DNA from: Shouchella patagoniensis
GTDB lineage: Bacteria > Bacillota > Bacilli > Bacillales > Bacillaceae_D
NCBI RefSeq assembly: GCF_002019705.1
Contig: NZ_KV917377.1
Span: 4,155,938-4,219,937 of the forward strand
DNA length: 64,000 nt
Reading direction: 5' to 3'
Shown: positions 1 to 9,388 of the stretch, in pieces
Layout: each line of letters starts with the position of its first letter
Numbering within the stretch: the first letter of the stretch is position 1
Made by a program: the position numbers and the translations under genes
Notes under the pieces: generated by a model
Told to the model about the DNA's origin: nothing
What the model saw: the letters and a program-made list of their open reading frames with translations, nothing else
Databases searched by the model: none

Positions 1-2
1 TC

Positions 3-116
3 CTCTTATCTACCAAGGGTAACCTTGTGAGAATTAGCACCTTGAATGGGCAGTGTAAGCCAAAACAGGTTGCCGGGTTTCATTGGGATCGTCCCTCCAC
101 CAGCTCTTCATAAGAG
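3..116 (-). promoter_or_regulatory. SAM-I riboswitch (S-box) aptamer, leftward
   Basis: Read on the minus strand, this stretch has the S-box layout. P1 is formed by CTCTTAT (116-110) and ATAAGAG (9-3). Between them are the conserved GAGGGA and GAAACCCGGCAACC blocks and the AAGGTGCTAATTC segment. The expression platform and the regulated gene lie before base 1. It is divergent from a second S-box at 293, so two SAM-sensing leaders share one intergenic region. By the known behaviour of S-box leaders, the off-window gene should be a methionine, cysteine or SAM-related gene turned off by SAM. A 63-codon rightward reading frame across this RNA is not credible as a gene. Confidence 0.9.
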
Positions 117-151
117 TAAAAATAAATTAAGTTTGGTCAATCTTATAATGG

Positions 152-180
152 ATTATGACAGTGTGCGTCTACTCTGTCAA
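152..180 (-). promoter_or_regulatory. Sigma-A promoter for the leftward S-box
   Basis: On the minus strand TTGACA (180-175) and CATAAT (157-152) are separated by 17 bases. This places a start about 30 bases before the leftward aptamer. Inferred from sequence only. Confidence 0.6.
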
Positions 181-205
181 TTAGGAAAAAAGTTTATTAA
201 ATCTA

Positions 206-234
206 TTGACAATGAATTTAAACACTCGTATTAT
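206..234 (+). promoter_or_regulatory. Sigma-A promoter for the mtn/ABC operon
   Basis: TTGACA (206-211), a 17-base spacer and TATTAT (229-234) form a near-consensus vegetative promoter. Transcription would begin near 241, about 50 bases before the S-box P1 helix. Confidence 0.75.
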
Positions 235-292
235 TAAAACCAATTACTCTGATTGGGAATAGAGAATTTGAGTACACAACTTTATTATGAAA

Positions 293-442
293 CTCTTATC
301 GAGAGCTGGCTGAGGGAATTGGCCCTGTGAAGCCCGGCAACCGACCTAATCATCATGTGTATCTTTTATGATGAGAACCTTTAAGGTATGAAGGCACGGT
401 GCTACATCCAACAGACTTTTATTTGAGTCTGAAAGATAAGAG
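293..442 (+). promoter_or_regulatory. SAM-I riboswitch (S-box), rightward
   Basis: P1 pairs CTCTTATC (293-300) with GATAAGAG (435-442). The conserved core is visible: GAGAGCTGGCTGAGGGA, GAAGCCCGGCAACC and AAGGCACGGTGCTACATCC. The 3' P1 strand AAGAGG (438-443) can also pair with CCTCTT (462-467), the left arm of the following terminator. That gives the usual antiterminator/terminator switch: SAM bound stabilises P1, frees the terminator and stops transcription. It controls the transporter-mtnK-mtnA operon, linking methylthioribose salvage to sulfur supply. Confidence 0.95.
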
Positions 443-460
443 GTAGGATCATCGCATTCC

Positions 461-492
461 GCCTCTTTCTTAAATCGAAAGAGGCTTTTTTA
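461..492 (+). terminator. S-box-controlled intrinsic terminator
   Basis: GCCTCTTTC (461-469) and GAAAGAGGC (477-485) form a 9-bp stem with a short loop followed by TTTTTTA. It is mutually exclusive with the antiterminator formed by the S-box P1 strand. Confidence 0.92.
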
Positions 493-519
493 TATTTTTA
501 ATAGATGGAGAGATGAGAC

Positions 520-1626
520 ATGAGAAAAGCATTTGGGGTTAAACCAATCGGGGTTTCTGCAGCTTGCATTCTACTTCTTGCTGCTTGTGGGGATGGAGAT
601 GCAACGGAGGTTCAAGCAGACATCGATTTAGATGGTGTGCCAGAGAGATTCGCTCAAGGAGAAGGCGCGAAAATTAAAGTCATCCGTAAAATAGGTGGAG
701 ACGATCATACAGCTCAATATTTAGCAGGAGTTCAACAAGAAGGGGAGGCTTTAGGATTTGATGTGGACGTCTTTACGGCTAATGGTGATACAGTGAAGTA
801 TCATGATGCGATCTCGCAAGCAATTAATGGGGGATACGATGGCTTAATCCTTTCCCATGGCGATGATGCTGCTACGGTAGATGCTGTAAAACGTGCAGTT
901 GATCAAGGGATAGAGGTTGTCACATTTGATTCAAATCCTGATTTAGAGACAATTGAAGGTGTGACATTAACCTCACAAGATGATGAAGAACTCGCTACAC
1001 TTGCACTAGGTAAGTTAATTGAAGATTTTGACGGGGAGGCGGATATTGTTTATTTGTGGGTGGATGGATTTCCTCCAATGGTCCGAAGAGACGCTGTCTA
1101 TCAAGAGGTTCTGGCCGATCAACCAGGAATCAATGAACTTGAACGATTTGGTGTAGCGGCAGAAGACACATCCACGCAAACACAAAATGCGGTTGTAGCC
1201 TTGCTTAATAAATACCGAGAAGGTGAAATTGATGCAATTTTTGCGACTTGGGATGCATTTGCAATTGGAGCAACACGTGCACTTGAGGAAGCAGGACGAG
1301 ATGAAATTGACATCTATGGCATTGATGTATCAAATGCCGATCTTCAAATGATGCAACAAGAAAATAGTACATGGAACTATACAGCTGCCGTTGATCCAAA
1401 GCTAATTGGGTCTATCAACTTACGGATTCTTGCAAAGAAATTAGCTGGTGAAGAAACACCCCAGTTTTATGATTTAGAAGCCTCCCTCATTTCTCGCGAT
1501 CAATTACTGCAAGCCGAGAGTGAAGTGAATATGGTCACATTAACAGATGTCCTTCCTAACTGGGGTGAGTCAGATGCCTTTTTAGAAGACTGGATGACTG
1601 TGTTAAAAGAACATAACGAACAATAG
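520..1626 (+). CDS. Substrate-binding lipoprotein of a ribose-type ABC importer (candidate methylthioribose transporter)
   Basis: A 368-residue periplasmic-binding-protein-like lipoprotein (Peripla_BP_4 type). A signal peptide ends in the lipobox LLAAC about residue 23, followed by an acidic linker and a sugar-binding fold related to RbsB. The start is supported by GGAGAG upstream. It lies first behind the S-box, followed by the ATPase, the permease and then mtnK and mtnA. The regulation and neighbours together suggest that it captures methylthioribose released into the environment. The family assignment is seen; the substrate is inferred from context. Confidence 0.88.
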   Translation: MRKAFGVKPIGVSAACILLLAACGDGDATEVQADIDLDGVPERFAQGEGAKIKVIRKIGGDDHTAQYLAGVQQEGEALGFDVDVFTANGDTVKYHDAISQAINGGYDGLILSHGDDAATVDAVKRAVDQGIEVVTFDSNPDLETIEGVTLTSQDDEELATLALGKLIEDFDGEADIVYLWVDGFPPMVRRDAVYQEVLADQPGINELERFGVAAEDTSTQTQNAVVALLNKYREGEIDAIFATWDAFAIGATRALEEAGRDEIDIYGIDVSNADLQMMQQENSTWNYTAAVDPKLIGSINLRILAKKLAGEETPQFYDLEASLISRDQLLQAESEVNMVTLTDVLPNWGESDAFLEDWMTVLKEHNEQ

Positions 1627-1634
1627 GTGATTTG

Positions 1635-3131
1635 ATGAAGCTACAGATGAAAGAAATTTCAGTTTCCTACCCTGGTGTAAAAGCGCTTGATCAGGCTGCT
1701 TTTGAGGTGAGTGGAGGCTCGGCCCACGCGCTAATTGGTGCAAATGGCGCAGGTAAATCAACGCTAATGAAAGTGTTATCGGGTTCCGAGGCAGGGTACG
1801 CGGGAACGGTATTAGTTGATGGGCAAGAGGTTTCAATTCGTTCACCCAGAGATGCGCAAATGCTTGGCATTCAAATCGTTCATCAAGAAGTAGATACGGG
1901 GCTCGTGCCGTACGTATCTGTTGCAGAAAATATGCATTTGTATACATTTGGATCGAGTCAGAAGAAAAAGGGTTGGGTGAAATGGAGCTCTTTGTACAAG
2001 AGGGCAGCGGACGTTCTCGACACACTCGGAATTGAGATTTCAACGAGAAAGCTAGTTAGTGAGTTAACGCTTGCAGAAAAACAAATGGTCCTTATCGCAC
2101 GAGCCGTCATGACTGATTGCCGCCTGTTGATTTTAGATGAACCAACCGCTCCGCTTAGTCATGCCGAAACAAAGCAACTGTTTCGGATCGTACGAGATTT
2201 ACAGAAGAAGAACGTAGCGGTCGTGTTTATTTCTCATCGCTTAGCAGAGTTGTTTGAGATTTGTGATGTGATCACAGTGATGAGGAATGGACATGTGATT
2301 TCCACGCGATCAATCGCGGATACGTCAATTGATCAAGTCGTTGAGGATATGTTGGGAGAGCCATTAGACGAGCAATTTACGACTAGAAGCTCAAGTGCTG
2401 GTGCTCTCTGTTTGGAAGCTCGTTCCTTATCCGATGGAGGCAAAATAAAGGACGTTTCTTTGACTGTTCGAAAAGGGGAGATTGTTGGTTTAGCAGGTTT
2501 GGTTGGGGCGGGAAAGACAGAGCTTTGTAAGCTGCTCTTTGGTGCTTCAGTCCGAACGTCGGGTTCGTTCTTACTGAATGGAGAACCTATCCGTTTGTCT
2601 TCTCCTGCTGACGCAGTTCGAAAGGGGATTGCTTTTGTGCCAGAGGAGAGACGAAAAGAGGGGATTCTAATTGATGAGACCGTTTCGGCAAACTTATCTG
2701 CTGCGAGTCTTGATCTGTTTAGCAACCGTCTTGGCTTCTGGAATGAAAAGAAGGAAAAAGCGAGTGCACATACGCTTATACAAGCTCTTGGTATTAAGAC
2801 GCCTGGACCAGAGGCACTGGTAAAAAACTTATCTGGGGGAAATCAACAGAAAGTCGCGATTGGCAAATGGTTAGTAAACGATGCTAACCTTTATCTCTTT
2901 GATGAACCAACAAAAGGAGTGGACGTTGGCGCACGAAAGGATATCTTTGAGTTGATTGCAGAGCTTGCTGCGAGAGGAAAAGCAGTGATTTATGCCTCTT
3001 GTGAACTAGCAGATATGATTGGCATGACGGATCGGACGTATGTTCTTTACGATGGGAACATTGTTAAAGAATTAACGACCGCACAAACAAATGAAGAGGA
3101 ACTGCTCTACCTCTCTACTGGAGGCATGTAA
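1635..3131 (+). CDS. Sugar-type ABC transporter ATPase, two nucleotide-binding domains
   Basis: About 498 residues in the RbsA/MglA layout. The first ATPase domain has the Walker A GANGAGKST and a Walker B with LILDEPTAP. The second has a degenerate Walker A (GLVGAGKTE), the signature LSGGNQQK and a Walker B YLFDEPTKG. ATG 1635 follows AGGTGA; a TTG one codon earlier is also possible. The stop overlaps nothing and the permease starts 1 base later. It powers import of the pentose-like substrate, probably methylthioribose. Confidence 0.9.
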   Translation: MKLQMKEISVSYPGVKALDQAAFEVSGGSAHALIGANGAGKSTLMKVLSGSEAGYAGTVLVDGQEVSIRSPRDAQMLGIQIVHQEVDTGLVPYVSVAENMHLYTFGSSQKKKGWVKWSSLYKRAADVLDTLGIEISTRKLVSELTLAEKQMVLIARAVMTDCRLLILDEPTAPLSHAETKQLFRIVRDLQKKNVAVVFISHRLAELFEICDVITVMRNGHVISTRSIADTSIDQVVEDMLGEPLDEQFTTRSSSAGALCLEARSLSDGGKIKDVSLTVRKGEIVGLAGLVGAGKTELCKLLFGASVRTSGSFLLNGEPIRLSSPADAVRKGIAFVPEERRKEGILIDETVSANLSAASLDLFSNRLGFWNEKKEKASAHTLIQALGIKTPGPEALVKNLSGGNQQKVAIGKWLVNDANLYLFDEPTKGVDVGARKDIFELIAELAARGKAVIYASCELADMIGMTDRTYVLYDGNIVKELTTAQTNEEELLYLSTGGM

Positions 3132-3132
3132 G

Positions 3133-4119
3133 ATGGCTACACCTGAAGTGAAACAACCTTCATCTTTTGATTTTTTTCGATTCTTATATAAATATGGAAC
3201 CCTTATCCTCATTGTTCTTTTACTTATTGGCTTCTCAGTCGCAAACCCTGCTTTTCTTCAAGCTAGCAATATTGTGACAATCTTGCGCTCGATTTCCATT
3301 GTGACAATTATTGCGATTGGGATTACCATCTCTCTTTCTGTTGGGGGCTTTGATTTATCCGTTGGTTCGGTCGCGTCTCTATCCAATGCCGTTGTCATCT
3401 CGATGTTTGTCTGGTACTCCCAGACACCATTGATTGCGATTGGAGCAGCGATTGCCGCCGCCCTTATTGTTGGCGCTTTTAACGCCTTTATGATCGTTAA
3501 AATCCGTATTCCTGATTTACTCCTTACATTAGCCGTTATGTTTATTATTCAAGGGGTCGCCTTGACCTATACAAGGGGCGCCACAATCTCGGAAAATATG
3601 ATTATGCCAGATGGCAGTTATGCCGAGGGAACGATGAGTCCGATTTTCGCCAAGCTTGGTCAGGTTCCTTACATTATTATCATCATGCTCGTCTGTGTTG
3701 TCGCTGTTCATGTGTTTCTAACGTACACGAAACACGGGCGCAGTCTTTATATTATCGGTGGGAACGAAGAGGCTGCTCGATTGTCTGGTATTGCTGTAAA
3801 CAAGTATAAAGTAATTGCTTACTTACTCTCCGCTTTCTTTGCCGCATTAGGTGGGATTATTCTTGCTTCACGTGTGATGACAGCGGAGATTAACGCAGGA
3901 GGTCCATACTTAATGGACGCTGTTGCTGCTGCATTTATCGGCTTTGCCGTTTTTGGAGCGGGGAAACCAAATGCGATTGGAACGTTTGTTGGCGCTATAT
4001 TAATTGGGATCCTCGCAAACGGTCTAGTCATGATGAGTGTTCCTTATTATGCAATGGATATTGTGAAAGGAACAGTGCTCGCTCTCGCATTAGCGATTAC
4101 GTACTATAAATACAAATAA
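3133..4119 (+). CDS. Ribose-type ABC transporter permease
   Basis: A polytopic RbsC-family (BPD_transp_2) permease of about 328 residues with 8-10 hydrophobic helices. The conserved loop SVGGFDLSVGSV and the motif HGRSLYIIGGNEEAARLSGI are clear. ATG 3133 follows GGAGG (3120-3124), which lies within the ATPase 3' end. The longer in-frame extension back to 3091 lies inside the ATPase gene and was not used. It completes the binding protein/ATPase/permease trio of the S-box operon. Confidence 0.9.
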   Translation: MATPEVKQPSSFDFFRFLYKYGTLILIVLLLIGFSVANPAFLQASNIVTILRSISIVTIIAIGITISLSVGGFDLSVGSVASLSNAVVISMFVWYSQTPLIAIGAAIAAALIVGAFNAFMIVKIRIPDLLLTLAVMFIIQGVALTYTRGATISENMIMPDGSYAEGTMSPIFAKLGQVPYIIIIMLVCVVAVHVFLTYTKHGRSLYIIGGNEEAARLSGIAVNKYKVIAYLLSAFFAALGGIILASRVMTAEINAGGPYLMDAVAAAFIGFAVFGAGKPNAIGTFVGAILIGILANGLVMMSVPYYAMDIVKGTVLALALAITYYKYK

Positions 4120-4133
4120 CTGGAGGAGATCAC

Positions 4134-5366
4134 ATGACAACCTTTACTGAAACGTATTTTACGATGACGGAAACGGATGCCATTACGTATGCAAAATCAA
4201 CTCTATCATTCTTTGCGGATGATGCCGAGCTGTCTTGTAACGAAATTGGCGATGGCAATTTAAACTACGTTTTCCGATTAGTTGATAAGGGCAGTGGTCA
4301 ATCACTTATTATTAAACAAGCTGGACCTGTTGCACGGATCTCCGACGAATTTAAAGTGTCACCCGATCGTAATCGAATCGAACACGACATTTTAAAAATA
4401 CAGGGGGCGCTTGTCCCGGACTATGTTCCTAAAGTGTATCACTATGATCCAATCATGAATTGCACAGTGATGGAGGATTTGTCTGAGTACACGATTTTGC
4501 GGAAAGCCTTTTTGTCTCATCAAACATTCCCTCATCTAGCAGACCACCTTTCTACCTTTTTAGTGAATACATTGCTTTCAACATCGGATCTTGTTCTTGG
4601 CCATAAGGAGAAAAAAGAACAAGTAAAAGCGTTCATTAATCCAGAGCTCTGCGAAATAACGGAAGATCTTGTTTATACAGAACCTTTTTACAACTGTGCT
4701 CGAAATGATGTTTTTGAGGGTACTTTACCGTTTGTACAAAAAGAGATTTGGGGAGATGGATCGTTGGCGCTCGAGACAGCGAAGTTAAAGTTTCAATTTT
4801 TAACAAAAGCGCAATCGTTGCTTCATGGTGATTTCCACACAGGCTCGATCTTCGTTACGAAAGACCGAACAAAAGTAATAGATCCAGAATTTGCTTTTTA
4901 TGGACCGGCTGGTTATGACATCGGCAATATTATCGCCAACCTCTTATTTGCTTATGTGAATGGAGATCAAACAATTGAAGACCCGCCAGCCCGTGAACAA
5001 TTTACAACATATATTCTGACCACAATTAGAGACATCATTGAATTGTTTAAAGAGAAATTTATTGAAGCTTTCTATGATCAAGTGACTGAACATGTTGCAC
5101 AATACCCTGGCTTCTTAGAGTATTATCTTGCAGAGTTAATTGCGGACACGGCCGCGGTGGCAGGGCTGGAATTATCTCGGCGTGTCATTGGCTTGGCGCC
5201 TGTGGCTGATTTAACTGAAATCGCTGATCCAACGAAGAGAGCTACTGCTGAAATCACGTGCTTAAGAGCAGCGAAAGTCTTTATAGTAAACCGTAATGAC
5301 TTCTTTCACGGAGATGATTTTACTCGTGTTATTCGCGAGAATACGTGCAGGGAGGCAGTGCAATGA
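4134..5366 (+). CDS. mtnK: S-methyl-5-thioribose kinase MtnK
   Basis: A 410-residue kinase of the APH/choline-kinase-like MtnK family. It phosphorylates methylthioribose to methylthioribose 1-phosphate in methionine salvage. Visible landmarks are LIIKQAGP in the N-lobe, the Brenner-type catalytic loop [12 protein letters not shown] near residue 230, and [25 protein letters not shown] lies just upstream. It overlaps mtnA by ATGA, indicating translational coupling. The location behind an S-box matches the known regulation of this pathway in Bacillus. Confidence 0.96.
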   Translation: MTTFTETYFTMTETDAITYAKSTLSFFADDAELSCNEIGDGNLNYVFRLVDKGSGQSLIIKQAGPVARISDEFKVSPDRNRIEHDILKIQGALVPDYVPKVYHYDPIMNCTVMEDLSEYTILRKAFLSHQTFPHLADHLSTFLVNTLLSTSDLVLGHKEKKEQVKAFINPELCEITEDLVYTEPFYNCARNDVFEGTLPFVQKEIWGDGSLALETAKLKFQFLTKAQSLLHGDFHTGSIFVTKDRTKVIDPEFAFYGPAGYDIGNIIANLLFAYVNGDQTIEDPPAREQFTTYILTTIRDIIELFKEKFIEAFYDQVTEHVAQYPGFLEYYLAELIADTAAVAGLELSRRVIGLAPVADLTEIADPTKRATAEITCLRAAKVFIVNRNDFFHGDDFTRVIRENTCREAVQ

Positions 5367-6433
5367 ATCAAATTGTTGATGTGATTCAATCGGTTAAACT
5401 TAGTGAGGATGGCGCGAGTTTAATAATCTTGGATCAAACGTTACTTCCAGGTAAAAAAGGATATGAACAACTAGAAACACCAATTGAGGTTTTTGAGGCG
5501 ATTGTTCAGTTGAAAGTGAGAGGAGCACCAGCAATCGGCATTGCCGCGGCTTATGGGCTTTATCTTGGTGTGAAAAAAAGCGATGCTGTAAATAAAGATC
5601 AACTGCGGTCCTCGTTTTTAGAGGTTAAAGCGTTGTTGGCCTCCTCCCGTCCTACTGCTGTCAATTTATTTTGGGCATTAGATCGAATGGAAGATCGATT
5701 GAAGAAAGAAGAGACACGGGGTTCGTCGATGACAGATATCGTTTACGCGCTAAAAGAAGAAGCGGAATCGATACGGCTTGAGGACGAACAAATTTGTGAA
5801 GCGATTGGCGAGCACGCACTAACCTTACTAAAGCCAGGAAGTGGCATTTTAACCCATTGTAATGCGGGCACAATTGCCACAGCCAAATACGGAACTGCCC
5901 TTGCTCCGATTTATCTTGGCCAGCAAAAAGGCTATCAATTTAAAGTGTATGCGGATGAAACAAGGCCCTTATTACAAGGAGCACGTTTAACTGCGTGGGA
6001 GCTCTCTGAAGCCAATATTGATGTGACGTTAATCTGTGATAATATGGCTTCTCTTGTTATGGGTGAAGGCAAAGTCCAAGCCGTCCTTGTGGGTTGTGAC
6101 CGTGTTGCAGCGAACGGTGATACAGCGAATAAAATTGGCACATCAGGTGTAGCGATTTTAGCAAAGCATTATGGCATTCCGTTTTATGTTTGTGCCCCAA
6201 CGTCGACGATTGACTTTAACAGTAAGCACGGCCGCGATATTGAGATTGAGGAACGCGCAGCGGAGGAAATCACAACAAAATGGTATACAGAACCGATGGC
6301 CCCTGAAGGCGTAAAAACGTATAACCCTGCCTTTGATGTCACGGATCACTCGCTCATCACTGCGATCGTGACAGAGGAAGGCATCTTTAAACCAACTGAA
6401 TTAGATCGATTAGACAAAACACGAAGAGGGTAA
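5363..6433 (+). CDS. mtnA: S-methyl-5-thioribose-1-phosphate isomerase MtnA
   Basis: About 356 residues, eIF2B-alpha-like. It converts methylthioribose 1-phosphate to methylthioribulose 1-phosphate. The motifs [26 protein letters not shown] (catalytic Cys) and [17 protein letters not shown] (catalytic Asp) are intact. ATG 5363 overlaps the mtnK stop as ATGA and has GGAGG at 5351. The remaining salvage genes (mtnW, X, B, D) are not in the window after it, so they must be elsewhere. Confidence 0.96.
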   Translation: MNQIVDVIQSVKLSEDGASLIILDQTLLPGKKGYEQLETPIEVFEAIVQLKVRGAPAIGIAAAYGLYLGVKKSDAVNKDQLRSSFLEVKALLASSRPTAVNLFWALDRMEDRLKKEETRGSSMTDIVYALKEEAESIRLEDEQICEAIGEHALTLLKPGSGILTHCNAGTIATAKYGTALAPIYLGQQKGYQFKVYADETRPLLQGARLTAWELSEANIDVTLICDNMASLVMGEGKVQAVLVGCDRVAANGDTANKIGTSGVAILAKHYGIPFYVCAPTSTIDFNSKHGRDIEIEERAAEEITTKWYTEPMAPEGVKTYNPAFDVTDHSLITAIVTEEGIFKPTELDRLDKTRRG

Positions 6434-6508
6434 GCTGGCCACTTCTTTGAAAGGGTAGCTGTCCTCTCTTTTCAGTCTAATCCGATTGTCGATGTTGTCG
6501 ATAACTTT

Positions 6509-6538
6509 AAAACATTTTTCAATTGAAAGATGTTTTTC
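6509..6538. terminator. Bidirectional terminator between mtnA and the convergent oxidoreductase
   Basis: AACATTTTTC and GAAAGATGTT form a 10-bp stem around AATT, with A-rich 5' and T-rich 3' flanks. It fits both converging transcripts. Confidence 0.65.
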
Positions 6539-6569
6539 CTCTTTTCTATACCGCAAATAGATGTCATTA

Positions 6570-7157
6570 TTAGCTTGCGATTTTTTGAAAATAACGCTGG
6601 ATTTTTGCTAGTTTCTTTGCTTGTTTTCCCTTTCGGCTCTCCATATAACCAAATTCAAAAAACGTTACTTTTTTCATGCCTACAAACTGGAATACTGCTT
6701 TCTTCATTAATGCTTTATGAGCGTTGTTTAGCAAAAATAAGGGGTAGTGTGTTGGTCCTTTCATCGTTGATATACATACTACCGACTTGCCTTGTAACAA
6801 CCCTTCCGTTTGAAACCCTTTTTTATCTTTATAGGCAAAATTCGCAGCAAAGACTCGATCAACGTATCCCATAAGTATTGCTGGGGGACGTCCCCACCAA
6901 ATCGGGTATACAAAAACAAGTTTGTCTGCCCAAGTGATTTGGTCTCGGTAGATTTCAAGTTCGGGGTCACGATACATGTCCCGTCTTCGTTTGTCCTTGT
7001 TAAACAAAAGCACGGGGTTAAAGTTTTCTTCGTAAAGATCGAGTACTTGTATGTTTTTAATGTTGGAGTTTTCCTTGCTGCCTTTAAGTACGCTTTGCAA
7101 GAAAGCATCCGTTAAGCTAGTGTGATTTGGATGAATGTAAAGAATAAGTAGATTCAT
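6570..7157 (-). CDS. NAD(P)H-dependent quinone/flavin oxidoreductase, flavodoxin fold
   Basis: About 195 residues of the NQO1/KefF/MdaB-like Flavodoxin_2 family. It starts MNLLILYIHPN and contains the WADKLVFVYPIWWGRPPAILMGY-type flavin loop and FEFGYM near the C-terminus. ATG 7157 has GGTGG 4 bases upstream; an ATG four codons earlier lies in the RBS itself. It is divergent from a MarR regulator with two palindromes between them, the common MarR/quinone-reductase arrangement that answers quinones or aldehydes. Confidence 0.88.
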   Translation of the reverse strand: MNLLILYIHPNHTSLTDAFLQSVLKGSKENSNIKNIQVLDLYEENFNPVLLFNKDKRRRDMYRDPELEIYRDQITWADKLVFVYPIWWGRPPAILMGYVDRVFAANFAYKDKKGFQTEGLLQGKSVVCISTMKGPTHYPLFLLNNAHKALMKKAVFQFVGMKKVTFFEFGYMESRKGKQAKKLAKIQRYFQKIAS

Positions 7158-7173
7158 AAGCCACCTCATTTAC

Positions 7174-7225
7174 TTATCAATTGATAACAATATAGCAAGA
7201 GATGCATTTAGTTGTCAATTGATAA
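7174..7225. promoter_or_regulatory. Twin MarR-type operators
   Basis: The perfect palindrome TTATCAATTGATAA (7174-7187) and the near copy TTGTCAATTGATAA (7212-7225) lie 38 bases apart, centre to centre, between the divergent oxidoreductase and MarR genes. The size and position suit a dimeric winged-helix repressor that controls both genes. Confidence 0.75.
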
Positions 7226-7275
7226 TTGTTTAATGATAACTTTTTTGTTATCTTTTCTATTAAGAGGTGAAAAAG

Positions 7276-7704
7276 ATGAACAAAGAAACGCTTTTTAAAA
7301 AGTGGGTGGCCTTTACAGCGTCCGTTCATCAGGTGACACATGAACTAAGGCAACATGCCAAATCGGACTCCATTACATCTGTTCAATACCATATTCTTGA
7401 ATATCTAATGGTGAGCCAGCCTGTAACACCTAGTGAGATTAGCGATTGCCAACATATACCGATGCCAAACACGAGCCGGGAATTAAAAAAGTTAACCGAG
7501 AAAAACCTAATTGAACGCGTTAACGATCCAGAAGACCGTCGAAAACAATACATTCGCCTTTCAAAAGAAGGAGAATCAATGATGAATAAAACGTTTGCCA
7601 CAATTGAGTCTCGTTTTGAAAAGCGACTGCAACACGCATCAAAAGAAGAAATAGAGGAAATAGAACAAGCTTTGGAGCTGTTGCAAAAGAAGCTGTTTTA
7701 CTAA
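7276..7704 (+). CDS. MarR family transcriptional regulator
   Basis: About 142 residues with the MarR winged helix: the recognition region near PMPNTSRELKKLTEKNLIERV and the wing DPEDRRKQYIRLS. ATG 7276 follows AGAGGTGA; a GTG at 7267 falls inside that RBS. It is divergent from the quinone reductase and probably represses it and itself through the twin palindromes upstream. The ligand is not evident. Confidence 0.9.
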   Translation: MNKETLFKKWVAFTASVHQVTHELRQHAKSDSITSVQYHILEYLMVSQPVTPSEISDCQHIPMPNTSRELKKLTEKNLIERVNDPEDRRKQYIRLSKEGESMMNKTFATIESRFEKRLQHASKEEIEEIEQALELLQKKLFY

Positions 7705-7720
7705 CAGAAAGAAAAGGTGA

Positions 7721-7754
7721 GGGGCGCTGTCCGATTTGGCAGGGACGCCCTTTT
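7721..7754 (+). terminator. Terminator after marR
   Basis: GGGCG (7722-7726) and CGCCC (7746-7750) close a GC-rich hairpin with an inner CTGTCC/GGCAGG stem, followed by TTTT. Confidence 0.7.
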
Positions 7755-7800
7755 CGTGATTCCATGTTAAACTAGGAACCTATTTAGAGGGAGCGATGCT

Positions 7801-9384
7801 ATGGAAAGAATAAAGGATTGGCCCTTAAGCAAAAAACGTACAACGATTCGAACCCGCGTACTAATTGTTTTTTCCATTCTTGTGTGTGCCCTTATCTCAT
7901 TATTCACACTTGTTCATGCTTACTTTGAAAGCGTTAACTTAGACGAAGAATACAGACAGTTATCGAGGCAGACGGCAAATGCTCTTTCCTTTATGCCAGC
8001 TTTGGCTGGTGCTCTTCATGATGAAGATATAAGCGAAGTACAAGGCATTATTGACCGCATCCGTTTACAGGCGAATAACCCGCTTGTCTTTGTGATGGAC
8101 AAGGAAGGAAAAGACGTGTTGTCCGGAATTATGGAAGAGAATCAGGAAACCTTGCAGCCTACGCTTGTGTTTGGCTCCTATGTAACCGAACGAACGGAAT
8201 TACGTGGGGAAGAAGTGATTCAAACGACAGCACCGATTTATGATCAAGTCGACGAGGCAGAACAGTTAATCGGCGCTGTAAGTGTAAACTATTCGATGGA
8301 TACAATTCGAGAAGAGTTGGTTGGGCGACTATGGCGTAATGCGAGTGCAGGGCTTGCTGGTCTAGGGTTGAGTTTGCTTTGTGCGTGGTTGATTTCATCA
8401 AGTGTGCAACGGGATACATTTGGGCATGAACCCGCTTTAGTGGCAGCGTTATATAAAGAACGGGAAACGTTGCTTAAAGCGGTGAATGAAGGCATTTGCG
8501 CAGTGAACAAACAAGGAGGCATTACGTTGCTGAACCCTGCTGCTGAAGCAATTTTGCCAAAGAAACAAGCGAGCGAAACCGTGCTGAAGGTGCTTGGCTT
8601 GGATCAAGCGCTTCTAAAAGGCGAGTCGTTCTATGATGAGATGCGATCGATTGAGGGGAAAACGTTGATGGTGAATTGCCGCCCTATCTATAAAAATGGG
8701 GAACGGACTGGAGCGATTAGCAGTTTTAGGGACTTTACAGAAATGAAACAAGTGAAAGAAACGATGGCACAGCTACAAGTACAATCTGATGGACTTCGTG
8801 CTCAAACGCATGAGTTTCGAAATAAACTGTATGTGCTTATGGGGTTGTTACAGCTTGGAAAGCAAGAGGAGGCACTAGACTTTATCGTCAAAGAAACAAA
8901 TGTTCAGCGCTCCCAGACGACGCCTCTTTTTCAAAAAGTAACAGATATCGGCGTCCAAGCACTTTTACTCGCAAAAATGGCGAAAGCATCTGAAAAACAT
9001 GTCCACTTGTCGATCGAGGATTCAAGTGAATTACAGCCAATTAAACGGGTTCCGATGTCTGATTTGTCGGTCATAATTGGCAATGTTTTAGACAACGCAA
9101 TTGAAGCAGTTGCATACACAAAGAAAAAAGAAGTGCGCTTTTTCGCGAGTGATGCAGGAGACGAGTGGGTGATTGATGTGTATGACAGTGGTGAGGGGTT
9201 TAGTCACGAAGGAAGACATTTATTTGAAGAAGGTGTCTCTACGAAAGGAGAGGGCCGTGGATTTGGTCTCTCAAACGTGAGCGAAACGCTATTGAAGTGG
9301 GACGGGCTGATGGAAATCGCTTCTTTGCCGGAAAAAGGAGGGACGGTTGTATCCATTTATATACCGAAAGAAAGAAGGGGCTGA
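7801..9384 (+). CDS. CitA/DcuS-type sensor histidine kinase
   Basis: A 527-residue membrane kinase. It has TM1 at about 18-40, an extracytoplasmic sensor of about 130 residues, TM2 at about 180-200, a PAS domain (LLKAVNEGICAVNKQGGI), then an H-box of the SPOB-like class (RAQTHEFRNKLYVLMGLL). The catalytic domain has the N-box GNVLDNAIEAV and G-boxes DSGEGF and GRGFGLSNV. GGGAG precedes the ATG. It lies upstream of its response regulator and a TctCBA transporter, so it likely senses citrate or another carboxylate outside the cell. Confidence 0.93.
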   Translation: MERIKDWPLSKKRTTIRTRVLIVFSILVCALISLFTLVHAYFESVNLDEEYRQLSRQTANALSFMPALAGALHDEDISEVQGIIDRIRLQANNPLVFVMDKEGKDVLSGIMEENQETLQPTLVFGSYVTERTELRGEEVIQTTAPIYDQVDEAEQLIGAVSVNYSMDTIREELVGRLWRNASAGLAGLGLSLLCAWLISSSVQRDTFGHEPALVAALYKERETLLKAVNEGICAVNKQGGITLLNPAAEAILPKKQASETVLKVLGLDQALLKGESFYDEMRSIEGKTLMVNCRPIYKNGERTGAISSFRDFTEMKQVKETMAQLQVQSDGLRAQTHEFRNKLYVLMGLLQLGKQEEALDFIVKETNVQRSQTTPLFQKVTDIGVQALLLAKMAKASEKHVHLSIEDSSELQPIKRVPMSDLSVIIGNVLDNAIEAVAYTKKKEVRFFASDAGDEWVIDVYDSGEGFSHEGRHLFEEGVSTKGEGRGFGLSNVSETLLKWDGLMEIASLPEKGGTVVSIYIPKERRG

Positions 9385-9388
9385 AAGG

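Noticed and set aside
46-237. 63-codon rightward reading frame
   Set aside because: It runs across the leftward S-box aptamer, has no RBS, and its residues simply translate riboswitch sequence.
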